A stretch of DNA of 64,000 nt from Listeria cossartiae subsp. cayugensis (GTDB lineage Bacteria; Bacillota; Bacilli; Lactobacillales; Listeriaceae): positions 1,333,947-1,397,946 of the forward strand of contig NZ_JAARZC010000001.1 of assembly GCF_014229095.1 (NCBI RefSeq), written 5' to 3'. Within the stretch, counting starts at the first letter, position 1. Each line of letters starts with the position of its first letter. Made by a program: the position numbers and the translations under genes. The notes under the pieces are model-generated. The model saw nothing but the letters and a program-made list of their open reading frames with translations, was not told the origin of the DNA and did no database searches. Positions 1-9,115 of this stretch are shown here, piece after piece.

Positions 1-167
1 CCTACTTTTTTGACAGTAGCAGGAATATTTTTGGCTAGTTGATGCGCCTGTTCAATCGTGACTTGGCGCTTACTTTTCGCAAAAACGAAGCCAATCATAT
101 CCGCGCCATTTTCCACTGCAGCCGCTACATCCACTGCTTTTTTTAACCCACAAATTTTTACAATCAT
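1..167 (-). CDS. trpF: Phosphoribosylanthranilate isomerase, N-terminal part (cut by window edge)
   Basis: The reverse strand reads [18 protein letters not shown] and then an [16 protein letters not shown] segment, the N-terminal strand-helix unit of TrpF with the catalytic Cys in KICG. TrpF converts N-(5-phosphoribosyl)anthranilate to CdRP in tryptophan synthesis. Only 55 codons lie in the window; the gene runs off the left edge. Its ATG overlaps the TGA of trpC as ATGA (164-167), so translation is probably coupled. It belongs to the trpE-G-D-C-F operon read from right to left. Confidence 0.93.
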   Translation of the reverse strand, partial: MIVKICGLKKAVDVAAAVENGADMIGFVFAKSKRQVTIEQAHQLAKNIPATVKKV

Positions 168-922
168 CGTGCCACCTTCAATCTTTTCGCAGCCGTTTCT
201 GGAGTCGCTTCTCGCATGAGCGCCTCGCCAACAAGTACCGCATTATATTTTGTACGTACTCGAGCCACATCGTCTGCTGTTCTAAAACCTGATTCACTAA
301 TGAAACAAGCATCGGTCGAAAAGTCATTCGCAAGCCGTTCACTTACGGCGATATCCACTTCAAAAGTATGCAAATTACGATTGTTCACGCCGATTAATTT
401 AGCACCGAGTTGTTGTGCCACAGCCAATTCTTCCCGGTCATGCACTTCTACTAACACTTCCAAATCAAGTGCTGTAGCCTGTTCAAAAAGGTTTTTTAAC
501 TGCTCTTCTGTAAGTGCCGAAACAATCAGCAATACTACCGTTGCTCCCGCATTCCGAGCACGAATTAATTGCTTCTCACTAATAATAAAATCTTTACAAA
601 TTACGGGAATTTCGACATTTTTCGCCACTTCTCGCAAATCTTCAATCGAGCCTTTGAAAAAAACAGGATCGGTTAAAACGGAAATCATTCCTGCTCCAGC
701 CGTTTGGTAGGATTTTGCTTGTGCGACTGGATCCACTCCCATATTGATTGCTCCCTTGGAAGGCGAGGCACGCTTTACTTCAGCAATTAGTTGCATTTCG
801 CTCGTATTCGCTTTTAAAAATTCACAAAACGAGTAAGTTTTCCGTTTTTCTGCTACTTTTTCTAATGGCATTTCTGCAACTTCTATTGCTTTTTGAGCTA
901 AAATCTCTTCTAAAAATGTCAT
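164..922 (-). CDS. trpC: Indole-3-glycerol phosphate synthase
   Basis: This 252-aa TIM-barrel enzyme closes the indole ring from CdRP to indole-3-glycerol phosphate in the cytoplasm. Family motifs are visible: [10 protein letters not shown] at residues 48-57 with catalytic Lys50, CKDF around 109-112 with Lys110, GVNNRNL, and ISESGF near the C-terminus. Length is normal for a monofunctional TrpC. The ATG overlaps the trpD stop (ATGA at 919-922), and the stop overlaps the trpF start, so it is tightly embedded in the trp operon. Confidence 0.97.
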   Translation of the reverse strand: MTFLEEILAQKAIEVAEMPLEKVAEKRKTYSFCEFLKANTSEMQLIAEVKRASPSKGAINMGVDPVAQAKSYQTAGAGMISVLTDPVFFKGSIEDLREVAKNVEIPVICKDFIISEKQLIRARNAGATVVLLIVSALTEEQLKNLFEQATALDLEVLVEVHDREELAVAQQLGAKLIGVNNRNLHTFEVDIAVSERLANDFSTDACFISESGFRTADDVARVRTKYNAVLVGEALMREATPETAAKRLKVAR

Positions 923-1938
923 TTCGCCAGCACCTCTTTTTGATAAATAATTAAATCTGTCAATTTTTGTTTCGCTAAACCGCTTCTTATTAAATCTCTT
1001 GCTAAATCCACGCCTTCTTTCACTGTTGCCACTTTGCCGTTCGCGAATAAGCCAAATCCAGCATTTAAAAGTACTGTATCTAAGTAAGCTCCGGGCTCGC
1101 CGTCAAGCACACTCCTAAGAATCGCTGCATTTTCTTTAGCATCTCCACCTTTAATTGCTTCAAGCGGATAACTCGTTAAACCAACGTCTTCGGGATTTAG
1201 TGTATATAACTGCACTTCCCCATTGTCATATAGCGCGTAATGATTTTCACCAGCTAAAGAAGCTTCATCCATAAAACCAGCTCCATTTAAAACGACTGCT
1301 CGTTTTCGCCCAAGTTGACCGAGTACCTCCGCTGTTTGTTCTAATAAATCACGACGATAAATGCCCATCAATTGTGTTTCAAGATGCACCGGATTTGTAA
1401 GAGGGCCAATCAAATTGAAAATTGTTGGTGTACCCAGCTCTTTTCGAACGTCCATAACGTACTTCATATTCGGATGGACATGTGGTGCAAATAAAAAGGC
1501 AATCCCGACTTTTTCAAGTAAATAGGTCATATCTTCTGGTCGCATGTTAATATCAATTCCTAATTCCTGGCAAACATCCGCACTGCCAGAACGACTAGAA
1601 ATACTCCGATTTCCGTGTTTCGCAACTGGAATTCCCGCTGCTGCAAGAACAAAAGCAGACGTCGTACTTATATTGAAACTATTAGATTTATCGCCACCAG
1701 TTCCACAATTATCCATCGCCGTTCCAGCCGGAAAAGCAACTTGAATCGCCACTTGTTGCATCGCCTCCGCAATTCCTGCCATTTCTTCCGCCGTTTCCCC
1801 TTTTACTTTTAGCGCCATTAAAAAGGCAGCTATTTTCGTTTTCGACAATCGCCCTTCAAAAATTTCCGTTGCGACAACATTCATTTCAGCTTTCGATAAA
1901 TTTTCTTGATCATATACTTTTTGTAGTAAGCTTTCCAT
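919..1938 (-). CDS. trpD: Anthranilate phosphoribosyltransferase
   Basis: This 339-aa enzyme transfers phosphoribosyl from PRPP to anthranilate. The PRPP-binding GTGGD motif is at residues 79-83 and KHGNRS at about 107-112, both hallmarks of TrpD. The N-terminal helical domain ([17 protein letters not shown]) is also typical. The start lies 29 bases inside the end of trpG, which suggests coupled translation with the amidotransferase subunit; the stop overlaps trpC. Confidence 0.97.
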   Translation of the reverse strand: MESLLQKVYDQENLSKAEMNVVATEIFEGRLSKTKIAAFLMALKVKGETAEEMAGIAEAMQQVAIQVAFPAGTAMDNCGTGGDKSNSFNISTTSAFVLAAAGIPVAKHGNRSISSRSGSADVCQELGIDINMRPEDMTYLLEKVGIAFLFAPHVHPNMKYVMDVRKELGTPTIFNLIGPLTNPVHLETQLMGIYRRDLLEQTAEVLGQLGRKRAVVLNGAGFMDEASLAGENHYALYDNGEVQLYTLNPEDVGLTSYPLEAIKGGDAKENAAILRSVLDGEPGAYLDTVLLNAGFGLFANGKVATVKEGVDLARDLIRSGLAKQKLTDLIIYQKEVLAK

Positions 1939-2515
1939 TTCCCCGCACTCCTTCCACTATATTAATAAAATTCTCCATCATTTGTTTGCCATCATTCGTA
2001 CCAATTGATTCTGGATGAAATTGCAAGCCATATACTGGATAATCTCTTAGCTTCATCGCCATCACTTCCGCATCATCTGTTGCTAGCGCTAAAACTTCCA
2101 AAACATCCGGCAACGTGTTTTTATCTACTATTAAAGAATGATATCGCATCACCGGCATCTCTTCAGGCAAATTAGCAAAAATAGCTCCACCAGTTTGATG
2201 CATTGTCGAAACTTTACCATGCCGAATTTTTGCTGCCTGTTTTACTTCCCCGCCGAATACTTCACCAATTGCCTGATGCCCTAAACAAATCCCCAGTAAT
2301 GGTTTTTCTTTTGCAAATTTCGCAACCACTTCCTCTAAAAGCCCTGCTTCACTTGGTTTTCCAGGTCCCGGTGAAAGAACAATTCCATCTACCAAAGCAG
2401 CTACTTCGAGTAAATCAGCCGCATCATTCCGCTTCACGACAACTTCACTAAATTCCGCCAAATATTGCTCTAAATTAAACGTAAAAGAATCATAGTTATC
2501 AATTAATAAAATCAT
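1910..2515 (-). CDS. trpG: Anthranilate synthase glutamine amidotransferase subunit
   Basis: This 201-aa class I glutamine amidotransferase supplies ammonia to TrpE. The nucleophile Cys77 sits in GICLGHQ; the catalytic His and Glu are in the C-terminal FHPES. The oxyanion segment LSPGPGKPSEAG is present. It could in principle also serve aminodeoxychorismate synthase (PabA), as in Bacillus, but its place directly after trpE with an ATGA overlap (2512-2515) points to tryptophan synthesis. Confidence 0.96.
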   Translation of the reverse strand: MILLIDNYDSFTFNLEQYLAEFSEVVVKRNDAADLLEVAALVDGIVLSPGPGKPSEAGLLEEVVAKFAKEKPLLGICLGHQAIGEVFGGEVKQAAKIRHGKVSTMHQTGGAIFANLPEEMPVMRYHSLIVDKNTLPDVLEVLALATDDAEVMAMKLRDYPVYGLQFHPESIGTNDGKQMMENFINIVEGVRGNGKLTTKSI

Positions 2516-3876
2516 TCCCCCACCTCCAAAAGTGCCTTCGCTTTTTGCAATGTTTCTAGATATTCGCTTTCCGGATCTGAATCATAAACAATTCCCGCAC
2601 CAGCTTGTACATAGGCTTTTCCGTCATGAAGTACCATCGTTCTAATCGAAAGCGCAAAATCGGAAGCGCCATTTTTCGTTAAATAACCAACCGCACCAGC
2701 ATATGGCCCGCGTTTCACATTTTCCCATTCATAAATTCGTTGCATCGCTCTTATTTTCGGTGCTCCACTCACAGTCCCAGCCGGAAGCGTCGACCGTAGA
2801 GCATCCATTGCTGTAAGACCTGGCTTCAACGTTCCTTCCACCACAGAAACTAGATGCATTAAAAAGCGATATCGTTCAATGGTTAGATAAACAGGTACGT
2901 GAACAGAACCCGTTTCTGCAATTTTCCCAATATCATTTCGGCCTAAGTCTACTAACATGCGGTGCTCTGCAAGCTCTTTCTCATCCGATAATAATTCCGC
3001 CGCTAAACGTTCATCTTCTTGCTTTGTTGCTCCGCGCCGCCTCGTTCCCGCGATTGGATTCGTAATAACCGTTCGCCCTTTCGTTTTAATTAAACTTTCT
3101 GGAGAAGAACCAATCAAAACAGTGTCGCCAAAATCAATGAAGTATAGATACGGCGAAGGATTTAACAAACGTAATTTCCGATAATAATCAAACGGTGTCA
3201 CGGTAAAATCTGCCTCCAAGCGTTGCGAAAGAACAATTTGAAAGAAGTCACCCTCTTGAATATATGTTTTCGCTTTTTTTACTAACGCCATATATTCCTC
3301 TTTTGTATAATTACTTTTATAAGTCATTTTTGGAACATGAATAGCTTTATGCTCGTCTTTTTGAGGTGTAGTCAGTTCAATAAACATTACTTCCAGCGCC
3401 TTATCCAGTTCTGCCTCACTTCTACCCGAGTAACAATTATCTTGCACTAAAATAAGCTCCTCCGCTTGATGATCCAAAATGACAAAACTTTCATAAACAT
3501 AAAAACGAATATCTGGCATATCGCGTGTTTCCACTGGAATATCGCCTAATTTTTCATAAAGCGAAATTACGTCATAACCTACATAACCAATCGCTCCCGA
3601 GTCTAACGGTAAATCTGCTTCCTCATCTTTTGCTTTTTCAATGAACAATTCAATTTCTTTTAACGGATCTGCTACAACGCGGTGAACTCCATCTATATAA
3701 TAATCATGCTGATATACTTTAATTTCATGGACTGGGTTGATAGCAATAATTGAATAGCGACCAGCCTCCGCATCTTTCGCAGCTCCTTCCAGCAAACTTT
3801 TCCCTGTCCCAGAAAGCCTTTGAAACGCTAAAATTGCAGTTAATGTATCAGCATCCATTTTCTTCATTTTTCTCAT
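2512..3876 (-). CDS. trpE: Anthranilate synthase component I
   Basis: This 454-aa chorismate-utilising enzyme makes anthranilate with ammonia from TrpG. C-terminal catalytic motifs are intact: IGSSPESL, NPIAGTRRRG, DLGRNDIGK, SGAPKIRAM and AGAGIVYDSDPE. In the N-terminal regulatory region the conserved LLES tryptophan-binding motif reads LLEG (SLLEGAAKDAE), an unusual change that might alter feedback control (inference). The start MRKMKKM follows AAGAAGGG; the ATG at codon 4 or 7 cannot be excluded. Expression is controlled by two T-boxes upstream. Confidence 0.96.
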   Translation of the reverse strand: MRKMKKMDADTLTAILAFQRLSGTGKSLLEGAAKDAEAGRYSIIAINPVHEIKVYQHDYYIDGVHRVVADPLKEIELFIEKAKDEEADLPLDSGAIGYVGYDVISLYEKLGDIPVETRDMPDIRFYVYESFVILDHQAEELILVQDNCYSGRSEAELDKALEVMFIELTTPQKDEHKAIHVPKMTYKSNYTKEEYMALVKKAKTYIQEGDFFQIVLSQRLEADFTVTPFDYYRKLRLLNPSPYLYFIDFGDTVLIGSSPESLIKTKGRTVITNPIAGTRRRGATKQEDERLAAELLSDEKELAEHRMLVDLGRNDIGKIAETGSVHVPVYLTIERYRFLMHLVSVVEGTLKPGLTAMDALRSTLPAGTVSGAPKIRAMQRIYEWENVKRGPYAGAVGYLTKNGASDFALSIRTMVLHDGKAYVQAGAGIVYDSDPESEYLETLQKAKALLEVGE

Positions 3877-3901
3877 CTAACTCATCCCTTCTTCTTTACT
3901 A

Positions 3902-4130
3902 AAATAAAAAAAGTCCTCTGAAAAAGCGCAGAATCATGCTTTTTCAGAGGACGAGTTATCGCGGTGCCACCTCATTTTAGGAATAAATCCTATCTCAGTG
4001 CTGCAATATTTGCAGCTGCTCTATAACGGGAGCACCCGTTCACCCCTACTTTTCGTTCAAGGTATCACGCACAAGGCCCATTCCTAATTCATCTATTTGT
4101 CAGCTTTCACCATGCGCTAACTCTCTGTAA
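3902..4130 (-). promoter_or_regulatory. Proximal Trp T-box riboswitch
   Basis: On the minus strand the conserved T-box AGGTGGCACCGCG (complement of 3960-3972) precedes a strong terminator: a 15-bp stem GTCCTCTGAAAAAGC with U-tail at 3902-3954. The specifier loop carries UGG (4078-4080). It is followed directly by GCCUUGUGC, which can pair with GCGCAUGGU in the 5' strand of stem I. T-boxes read uncharged tRNA; a UGG specifier means tRNA-Trp, so readthrough into trpE should rise when charged tRNA-Trp is scarce. Confidence 0.93.
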
Positions 4131-4181
4131 AAGTCGATGAAAAAGTACTATTCTTGTTTGATGTTTTCGTTTTATAAAATT

Positions 4182-4420
4182 AAAAAAGGGCCTCTCTCCA
4201 AGCCTAGCAAATATACTAGACAAGGACGAGAGACCCGTGGTACCACCTTGATTAACTGCAAAAACAGTTCACTTAATCCATCCAAATTCCGAATGGGCGC
4301 CTTGTGTAACGATAAGGCCTAATCGCTGTATCCTACTAAGAAAATCCTTTCAGATCAGAGCTCAGAAGTCCATTCACATCATGTCCGCTACTGACTTTCA
4401 CCAACCGCCAGCTCTCTAAA
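4182..4420 (-). promoter_or_regulatory. Distal Trp T-box riboswitch (tandem copy)
   Basis: A second complete T-box lies directly upstream of the first. It has T-box AAGGTGGTACCACG (complement of 4236-4249) and a terminator stem GGGTCTCTC/GAGAGAGGCCC with U6 tail (4182-4236). Stem I begins near 4417 (GAGAGCUGGCGGUUGGUG), and its AGAGCU pairs with AGCUCU. The specifier triplet is UGG (4370-4372), seven bases before that closing strand. The two terminators in series should give tighter shut-off than one. Confidence 0.92.
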
Positions 4421-4475
4421 AACTTTCATCACGCTACTTACTCTTCTTCAATGCTATCATTTTTTACTTGTGTTC

Positions 4476-4504
4476 ATCTTACATAAGAAAATCACGAAAG
4501 TCAA
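4476..4504 (-). promoter_or_regulatory. Promoter of the trp operon
   Basis: The minus strand has -35 TTGACT (4499-4504), a 17-base spacer and -10 TAAGAT (4476-4481), about 55 bases before stem I of the distal T-box. This is a near-consensus sigma-A promoter. Confidence 0.85.
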
Positions 4505-4777
4505 GCAAATAAAACCAACCAATATGAAAAGGTTTTAAAACAACAACTAATAAACAAGTAAGAAAAAAGAACCATTCAATCAAAAACTATATCCTAAAGA
4601 AATAACCATGACATTATCTCTATTTAAATATAACTATATCTCTCTGAAAACCTTTAAATACAAATAATTAATAACTAAAAAACACTTCTCTCTTTTCCAT
4701 TAAATCAATCACGTTATCCATGCCCAATTAACTAAAAATCAAATTCAAACAAGGACTATCCAACCATCTTTATCAAT
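4505..4777. other. AT-rich intergenic stretch, no gene seen
   Basis: Between the trp promoter and the adhE control region I see no ORF with a ribosome binding site, no clear hairpin with a T-tract and no repeat. It separates two divergent transcription units. Confidence 0.6.
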
Positions 4778-4795
4778 TTGTGAAGTTTTTCACGT
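4778..4795 (+). promoter_or_regulatory. Candidate Rex operator upstream of adhE
   Basis: The sequence TTGTGAAGTTTTTCACGT fits the Rex consensus TTGTGAAnnnnTTCACAA except in the last two bases. It lies 7 bases upstream of the -35 box of adhE. Rex is the NADH/NAD-sensing repressor of fermentation genes in Firmicutes, and adhE is a usual target. Not tested here. Confidence 0.7.
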
Positions 4796-4802
4796 GAAAC
4801 AC

Positions 4803-4831
4803 TGGACAAACTTTTATTGATGGATTATACT
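4803..4831 (+). promoter_or_regulatory. Promoter of adhE
   Basis: -35 TGGACA (4803-4808), 17-base spacer, -10 TATACT (4826-4831). The predicted start near 4838 gives a 5' leader of about 120 bases. Confidence 0.75.
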
Positions 4832-4897
4832 AACGGTGTAATCAAATAAAACAAAAGAATACAGCAAAGCAACAAGCTAAATTTTTTTGGATTATCA

Positions 4898-4934
4898 GGG
4901 ACGTTAAAAGTCTACTATGGACATTTTAAGTCCC
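4898..4934 (+). other. Hairpin in the adhE 5' leader
   Basis: GGGAC at 4898-4902 pairs with GTCCC at 4930-4934, TTAAAA with TTTTAA, and GTC with GAC. There are two single-base bulges and a loop of about 7 bases. It has no U-tract, so it is not a terminator. It ends about 10 bases before the AGGAGG ribosome site and could stabilise the mRNA or bind a regulator (inference). Confidence 0.6.
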
Positions 4935-4960
4935 GAACAAATATTAGGAGGTTCTGGAAA

Positions 4961-7561
4961 ATGGCAATTAAAGAAAATGCGGCCCAAGAAGTATTAGAAG
5001 TTCAAAAAGTGATTGACAGATTAGCAGACAATGGACAAAAAGCATTGAAAGCATTTGAAAGTTACAATCAAGAACAAGTAGACAATATCGTTCACACAAT
5101 GGCACTTGCCGGACTTGACCAACATATGCCCCTTGCAAAATTAGCAGTAGAAGAAACTGGACGTGGATTATACGAAGATAAATGTATTAAAAACATCTTC
5201 GCGACAGAATATATTTGGAACAACATTAAAAACAACAAAACAGTAGGCGTTATTAATGAAGATGTACAAACTGGTGTGATTGAAATTGCGGAACCAGTTG
5301 GTGTTGTTGCCGGCGTTACACCTGTAACTAACCCAACATCTACTACTCTTTTCAAAGCAATTATTGCAATCAAAACGCGTAACCCAATCATCTTCGCTTT
5401 CCATCCAAGTGCGCAACGTTGTTCATCTGAAGCAGCAAGAGTTGTTTACGAGGCAGCAGTTGCAGCTGGAGCACCAGAACATTGTATTCAATGGGTAGAA
5501 AAACCTTCCCTAGAAGCAACAAAACAATTAATGAACCACGATAAAGTAGCACTTGTACTAGCAACTGGTGGTGCTGGAATGGTTAAATCAGCATACTCTA
5601 CTGGTAAACCTGCACTAGGCGTTGGACCAGGTAACGTACCAGCTTACATTGACAAAACAGCGAAAATCAAACGTTCTGTTAATGACATCATTCTTTCTAA
5701 ATCTTTTGACCAAGGTATGATTTGTGCTTCTGAACAAGCAGTAATCGTCGACAAAGAAGTTGCTAAGGAAGTAAAAGCAGAAATGGAAGCAAACAACTGC
5801 TACTTCGTTAAAGGCGCTGAATTCAAAAAATTAGAAAGCTACGTAATCAACCCTGAAAAAGGAACGCTTAACCCAGATGTAGTTGGTAAATCCCCTGCAT
5901 GGATTGCTAACCAAGCTGGCTTCAAAGTTCCAGAAGACACAAAAATTCTTGTAGCTGAAATTAAAGGTGTTGGCGACAAATACCCACTATCTCACGAAAA
6001 ATTAAGCCCAGTTCTTGCATTCATCGAAGCAGCTAACCAAGCAGAAGCATTCGATCGTTGTGAAGAAATGTTAGTATACGGAGGACTTGGACACTCCGCA
6101 GTTATTCACTCTACGGATAAAGAAGTTCAAAAAGCATTTGGTATCCGTATGAAAGCTTGCCGTATCATCGTAAATGCACCAAGCGCACAAGGCGGTATCG
6201 GTGACATTTATAACGGCTTCATCCCTTCCCTAACTCTTGGTTGTGGATCTTATGGTAAAAACTCTGTATCACAAAATGTAAGTGCGACTAACTTGCTGAA
6301 CGTTAAACGTATCGCGGATCGGAGAAATAATATGCAATGGTTCAAACTTCCACCAAAAATTTTCTTTGAAAAATATTCCACTCAATACCTTCAAAAAATG
6401 GAAGGCGTTGAACGCGTATTTATCGTAACTGACCCAGGAATGGTTCAATTCAAATACGTTGACGTTGTAATCGAACATTTGAAAAAACGTGGCAATGACG
6501 TAGCTTACCAAGTATTTGCTGACGTTGAACCAGATCCATCTGACGTAACAGTTTACAAAGGTGCAGAATTAATGAAAGACTTCAAACCAGACACAATTAT
6601 CGCTCTTGGTGGTGGTTCCGCAATGGATGCTGCCAAAGGTATGTGGTTATTCTATGAACAACCAGAAGCTTCTTTCTTCGGCTTGAAACAAAAATTCTTA
6701 GATATCCGTAAACGTACTTTCAAATATCCTAAACTTGGCGAAAAAGCGAAATTTGTTGCGATTCCAACAACAAGTGGTACAGGTTCTGAAGTAACACCAT
6801 TTGCGGTTATTACAGATAAAGAAAACAACATTAAATACCCTCTTGCTGATTACGAACTAACTCCAGACGTTGCAATTGTCGATGCACAATACGTAACTAC
6901 TGTCCCAGCACACATTACTGCTGATACTGGTATGGACGTTCTAACTCACGCAATTGAATCTTATGTATCCGTAATGGCAAGCGATTATACTCGTGGACTT
7001 TCCATCCGTGCAATCGAACTTGTTTTTGAAAACTTACGTGAATCCGTTCTTACTGGTGACCCAGATGCGCGCGAAAAAATGCATAATGCTTCTGCCCTAG
7101 CTGGTATGGCGTTTGCAAATGCGTTCCTAGGAATTAACCATAGCTTGGCTCACAAAATTGGACCTGAATTCCACATTCCACATGGTCGTGCGAATGCAAT
7201 CCTTATGCCACACGTTATTCGTTATAACGCACTTAAACCTAAAAAACATGCGTTATTCCCAAGATATGAAAGCTTCCGTGCTGATGAAGATTATGCTCGT
7301 ATCTCTCGTATTATCGGCTTCCCTGCTGCAACTACAGAAGAAGGCGTTAAATCACTTGTAGATGAAATCATCAAACTTGGTAAAGATGTTGGTATCGACA
7401 TGAGTCTTAAAGGACAAAATGTTGCTAAAAAAGACTTGGATGCTGTTGTAGATACACTTGCAGACCGCGCATTCATGGACCAATGTACTACTGCCAACCC
7501 TAAACAACCTCTTGTAAGTGAACTAAAAGAAATTTACCTAGAAGCTTACAAAGGTGTCTGA
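4961..7561 (+). CDS. adhE: Bifunctional acetaldehyde-CoA/alcohol dehydrogenase (Listeria adhesion protein family)
   Basis: This 866-aa fusion has an N-terminal acetylating aldehyde dehydrogenase (catalytic Cys in FDQGMICASEQ) and a C-terminal iron-dependent alcohol dehydrogenase from about residue 455 (GGGSAMDAAKG, IPTTSGTGSEVTPF, metal-ligand segments DVLTHAIES and GINHSLAHKIG...IPHGRANAI). It reduces acetyl-CoA to ethanol and regenerates NAD+ in fermentation. The orthologue in L. monocytogenes is also known as the surface-exposed adhesin LAP; adhesion cannot be read from sequence. RBS AGGAGG lies 11 bases before the ATG. Confidence 0.97.
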   Translation: MAIKENAAQEVLEVQKVIDRLADNGQKALKAFESYNQEQVDNIVHTMALAGLDQHMPLAKLAVEETGRGLYEDKCIKNIFATEYIWNNIKNNKTVGVINEDVQTGVIEIAEPVGVVAGVTPVTNPTSTTLFKAIIAIKTRNPIIFAFHPSAQRCSSEAARVVYEAAVAAGAPEHCIQWVEKPSLEATKQLMNHDKVALVLATGGAGMVKSAYSTGKPALGVGPGNVPAYIDKTAKIKRSVNDIILSKSFDQGMICASEQAVIVDKEVAKEVKAEMEANNCYFVKGAEFKKLESYVINPEKGTLNPDVVGKSPAWIANQAGFKVPEDTKILVAEIKGVGDKYPLSHEKLSPVLAFIEAANQAEAFDRCEEMLVYGGLGHSAVIHSTDKEVQKAFGIRMKACRIIVNAPSAQGGIGDIYNGFIPSLTLGCGSYGKNSVSQNVSATNLLNVKRIADRRNNMQWFKLPPKIFFEKYSTQYLQKMEGVERVFIVTDPGMVQFKYVDVVIEHLKKRGNDVAYQVFADVEPDPSDVTVYKGAELMKDFKPDTIIALGGGSAMDAAKGMWLFYEQPEASFFGLKQKFLDIRKRTFKYPKLGEKAKFVAIPTTSGTGSEVTPFAVITDKENNIKYPLADYELTPDVAIVDAQYVTTVPAHITADTGMDVLTHAIESYVSVMASDYTRGLSIRAIELVFENLRESVLTGDPDAREKMHNASALAGMAFANAFLGINHSLAHKIGPEFHIPHGRANAILMPHVIRYNALKPKKHALFPRYESFRADEDYARISRIIGFPAATTEEGVKSLVDEIIKLGKDVGIDMSLKGQNVAKKDLDAVVDTLADRAFMDQCTTANPKQPLVSELKEIYLEAYKGV

Positions 7562-7601
7562 AACTAGCTAACTTGTCCACCATTAATATATAAAGTTAGA
7601 A

Positions 7602-7635
7602 GAAAGCGCAAGTCCATCCCAGGGCTTGCGCTTTC
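7602..7635 (+). terminator. Hairpin after adhE, probable terminator
   Basis: GAAAGCGCAAG (7602-7612) pairs perfectly with CTTGCGCTTTC (7625-7635). The following tract is GCTTT, a weak T-run, so termination efficiency may be modest. Confidence 0.6.
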
Positions 7636-7683
7636 GCTTTAGTCCTAAAATTAGTATAATGGAACGAGAATGGAGTTGATTGA

Positions 7684-8112
7684 ATGATGCAAGCAGTAGT
7701 TCCCTATTTTACTTTTGACGGGGAAACTCAGGAAGCACTAGACTTTTATAAAAAAGCGTTCCAAGCAGAAATTACGCAAACGCGTTACTTTCACGAGATG
7801 GAAGGATTTTCTGGAGATAAACTACTAGGAGAACGAATCCTACATGCAAGACTTACAAGAGACGAGAAAGATTTATTTTATTTCTCAGATACGCTGGAAG
7901 GCGAAACAGATGCGGGTAATCGCCTATCACTTGCAATGAATTTTAGTTCCGAAGCAGATTTTGTTCATGCTTTTGTCCTACTTTCCAAAACCGGCACCGT
8001 CGAAGTTCCAATCCAAAATACATTTTGGGGCGCAAAATACGCGAAAGTAATCGACCATTACAGCATCGACTGGCATCTCAACCTAGAAAACGAGTCTACT
8101 ACTAAAGTATGA
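7684..8112 (+). CDS. VOC (glyoxalase-fold) family protein, PhnB-like
   Basis: This 142-aa protein starts with MMQAVVPYFTFDGETQEALDFYKKAF, the typical opening of PhnB-like vicinal-oxygen-chelate proteins, followed by ILHARLTRDEKDLFYFSDT and a C-terminal WGAKYAKVIDHYSIDWHLN. These folds bind metals and act on varied small molecules; the substrate cannot be told. A TATAAT box sits at 7653-7658, and GGAG precedes the start by about 8 bases. It appears monocistronic between adhE and the ABC pair. Confidence 0.85.
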   Translation: MMQAVVPYFTFDGETQEALDFYKKAFQAEITQTRYFHEMEGFSGDKLLGERILHARLTRDEKDLFYFSDTLEGETDAGNRLSLAMNFSSEADFVHAFVLLSKTGTVEVPIQNTFWGAKYAKVIDHYSIDWHLNLENESTTKV

Positions 8113-8194
8113 TTTTTCCCCCTTCTCTAGCCGAATGTATTTAGAACTAAAAAATAGTACAATTTAGAAGTGAGAGAAGAAAAGGAGTGAGTTC

Positions 8195-9115
8195 ATGACT
8201 GAGACAGTTTTAAAATTAGAACATGTCACGAAAAAAATTGGACAAAAAAATATTGTCCATGATATCAGCTTTGACATACATAAAGGAGAAGTATTTGGTT
8301 TACTTGGCCCAAATGGTGCTGGTAAAACAACTATTATCCGCTCTATCGTTGGCTTAATTCGTCGCACAGAAGGTACCGTTTTGATCAATGGTAAAAATGT
8401 CGACTCCGAGTATAAAGCAGCGATTTCAGAAGTAGGCGCAATTATTGAAAATCCAGAATTTTACATGTATATGTCTGGATGGGCAAACTTAAAACAATTC
8501 GCACGCATGAGTCAAAAAAACATTACTGACGAACACATTCGTGAAATCGTTGAACTTGTCAAACTTACAGGCGCAATTGACCAGAAAGTAAAAACCTATT
8601 CCCTTGGTATGCGCCAACGTTTAGGTGTTGCTCAAGCATTAATTCATAGCCCCGCTTTACTTATTTTAGATGAACCTACCAACGGACTTGATCCACAAGG
8701 TATGGCTGAATTTAGAACGCTGATTCGCGATTTAGCAACAAACGGCACTTCTGTTTTAATTTCCAGCCATTTACTGAGCGAAATCCAACAAATTACGGAT
8801 CGATTCGCGATTATTAATAAAGGCGTTTTAACTCATACGGAAAAAATGAGTGATCTCGTTGAAAATCATGTTGCTGTCTACAAATTGAAAGTCAGCGATC
8901 CCGAAGCAACTAAAACCGTTCTCCCTACACTCCCAGTCAAAGTTGTTGCTCAAAAAGAGGATCTTTTCAAAATCGAAGTGGCTCATGAAGATGTGCATTT
9001 GATTGCTCGTGCGATTATCCAAGCAAATATTGATTTATTAGAAATGGTTCCACTTCAAGCCTCCCTTGAAGAGCGATTCCTTGAATTAACTAAAGGTGGA
9101 GGTGCGGAAGTATGA
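8195..9115 (+). CDS. ABC transporter ATP-binding protein (BcrA-type)
   Basis: This 306-aa ATPase has Walker A GPNGAGKTT at 38-46, signature YSLGMRQR around 137-144, Walker B LLILDEPTNGLDP around 155-167 and the switch His in SSHL. The C-terminal extension of about 90 residues is like bacitracin-type (BcrA/DrrA) exporters. It partners the membrane subunit encoded directly downstream (ATGA overlap at 9112-9115). RBS AAGGAG precedes the ATG. Substrate unknown; antibiotic or peptide efflux is a family-based guess. Confidence 0.93.
   Translation: MTETVLKLEHVTKKIGQKNIVHDISFDIHKGEVFGLLGPNGAGKTTIIRSIVGLIRRTEGTVLINGKNVDSEYKAAISEVGAIIENPEFYMYMSGWANLKQFARMSQKNITDEHIREIVELVKLTGAIDQKVKTYSLGMRQRLGVAQALIHSPALLILDEPTNGLDPQGMAEFRTLIRDLATNGTSVLISSHLLSEIQQITDRFAIINKGVLTHTEKMSDLVENHVAVYKLKVSDPEATKTVLPTLPVKVVAQKEDLFKIEVAHEDVHLIARAIIQANIDLLEMVPLQASLEERFLELTKGGGAEV

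Noticed and set aside
4137..4322. 61-aa plus-strand ORF in the T-box region
   Set aside because: It lies on the antisense of two structured T-boxes and has no ribosome site or protein-like composition.
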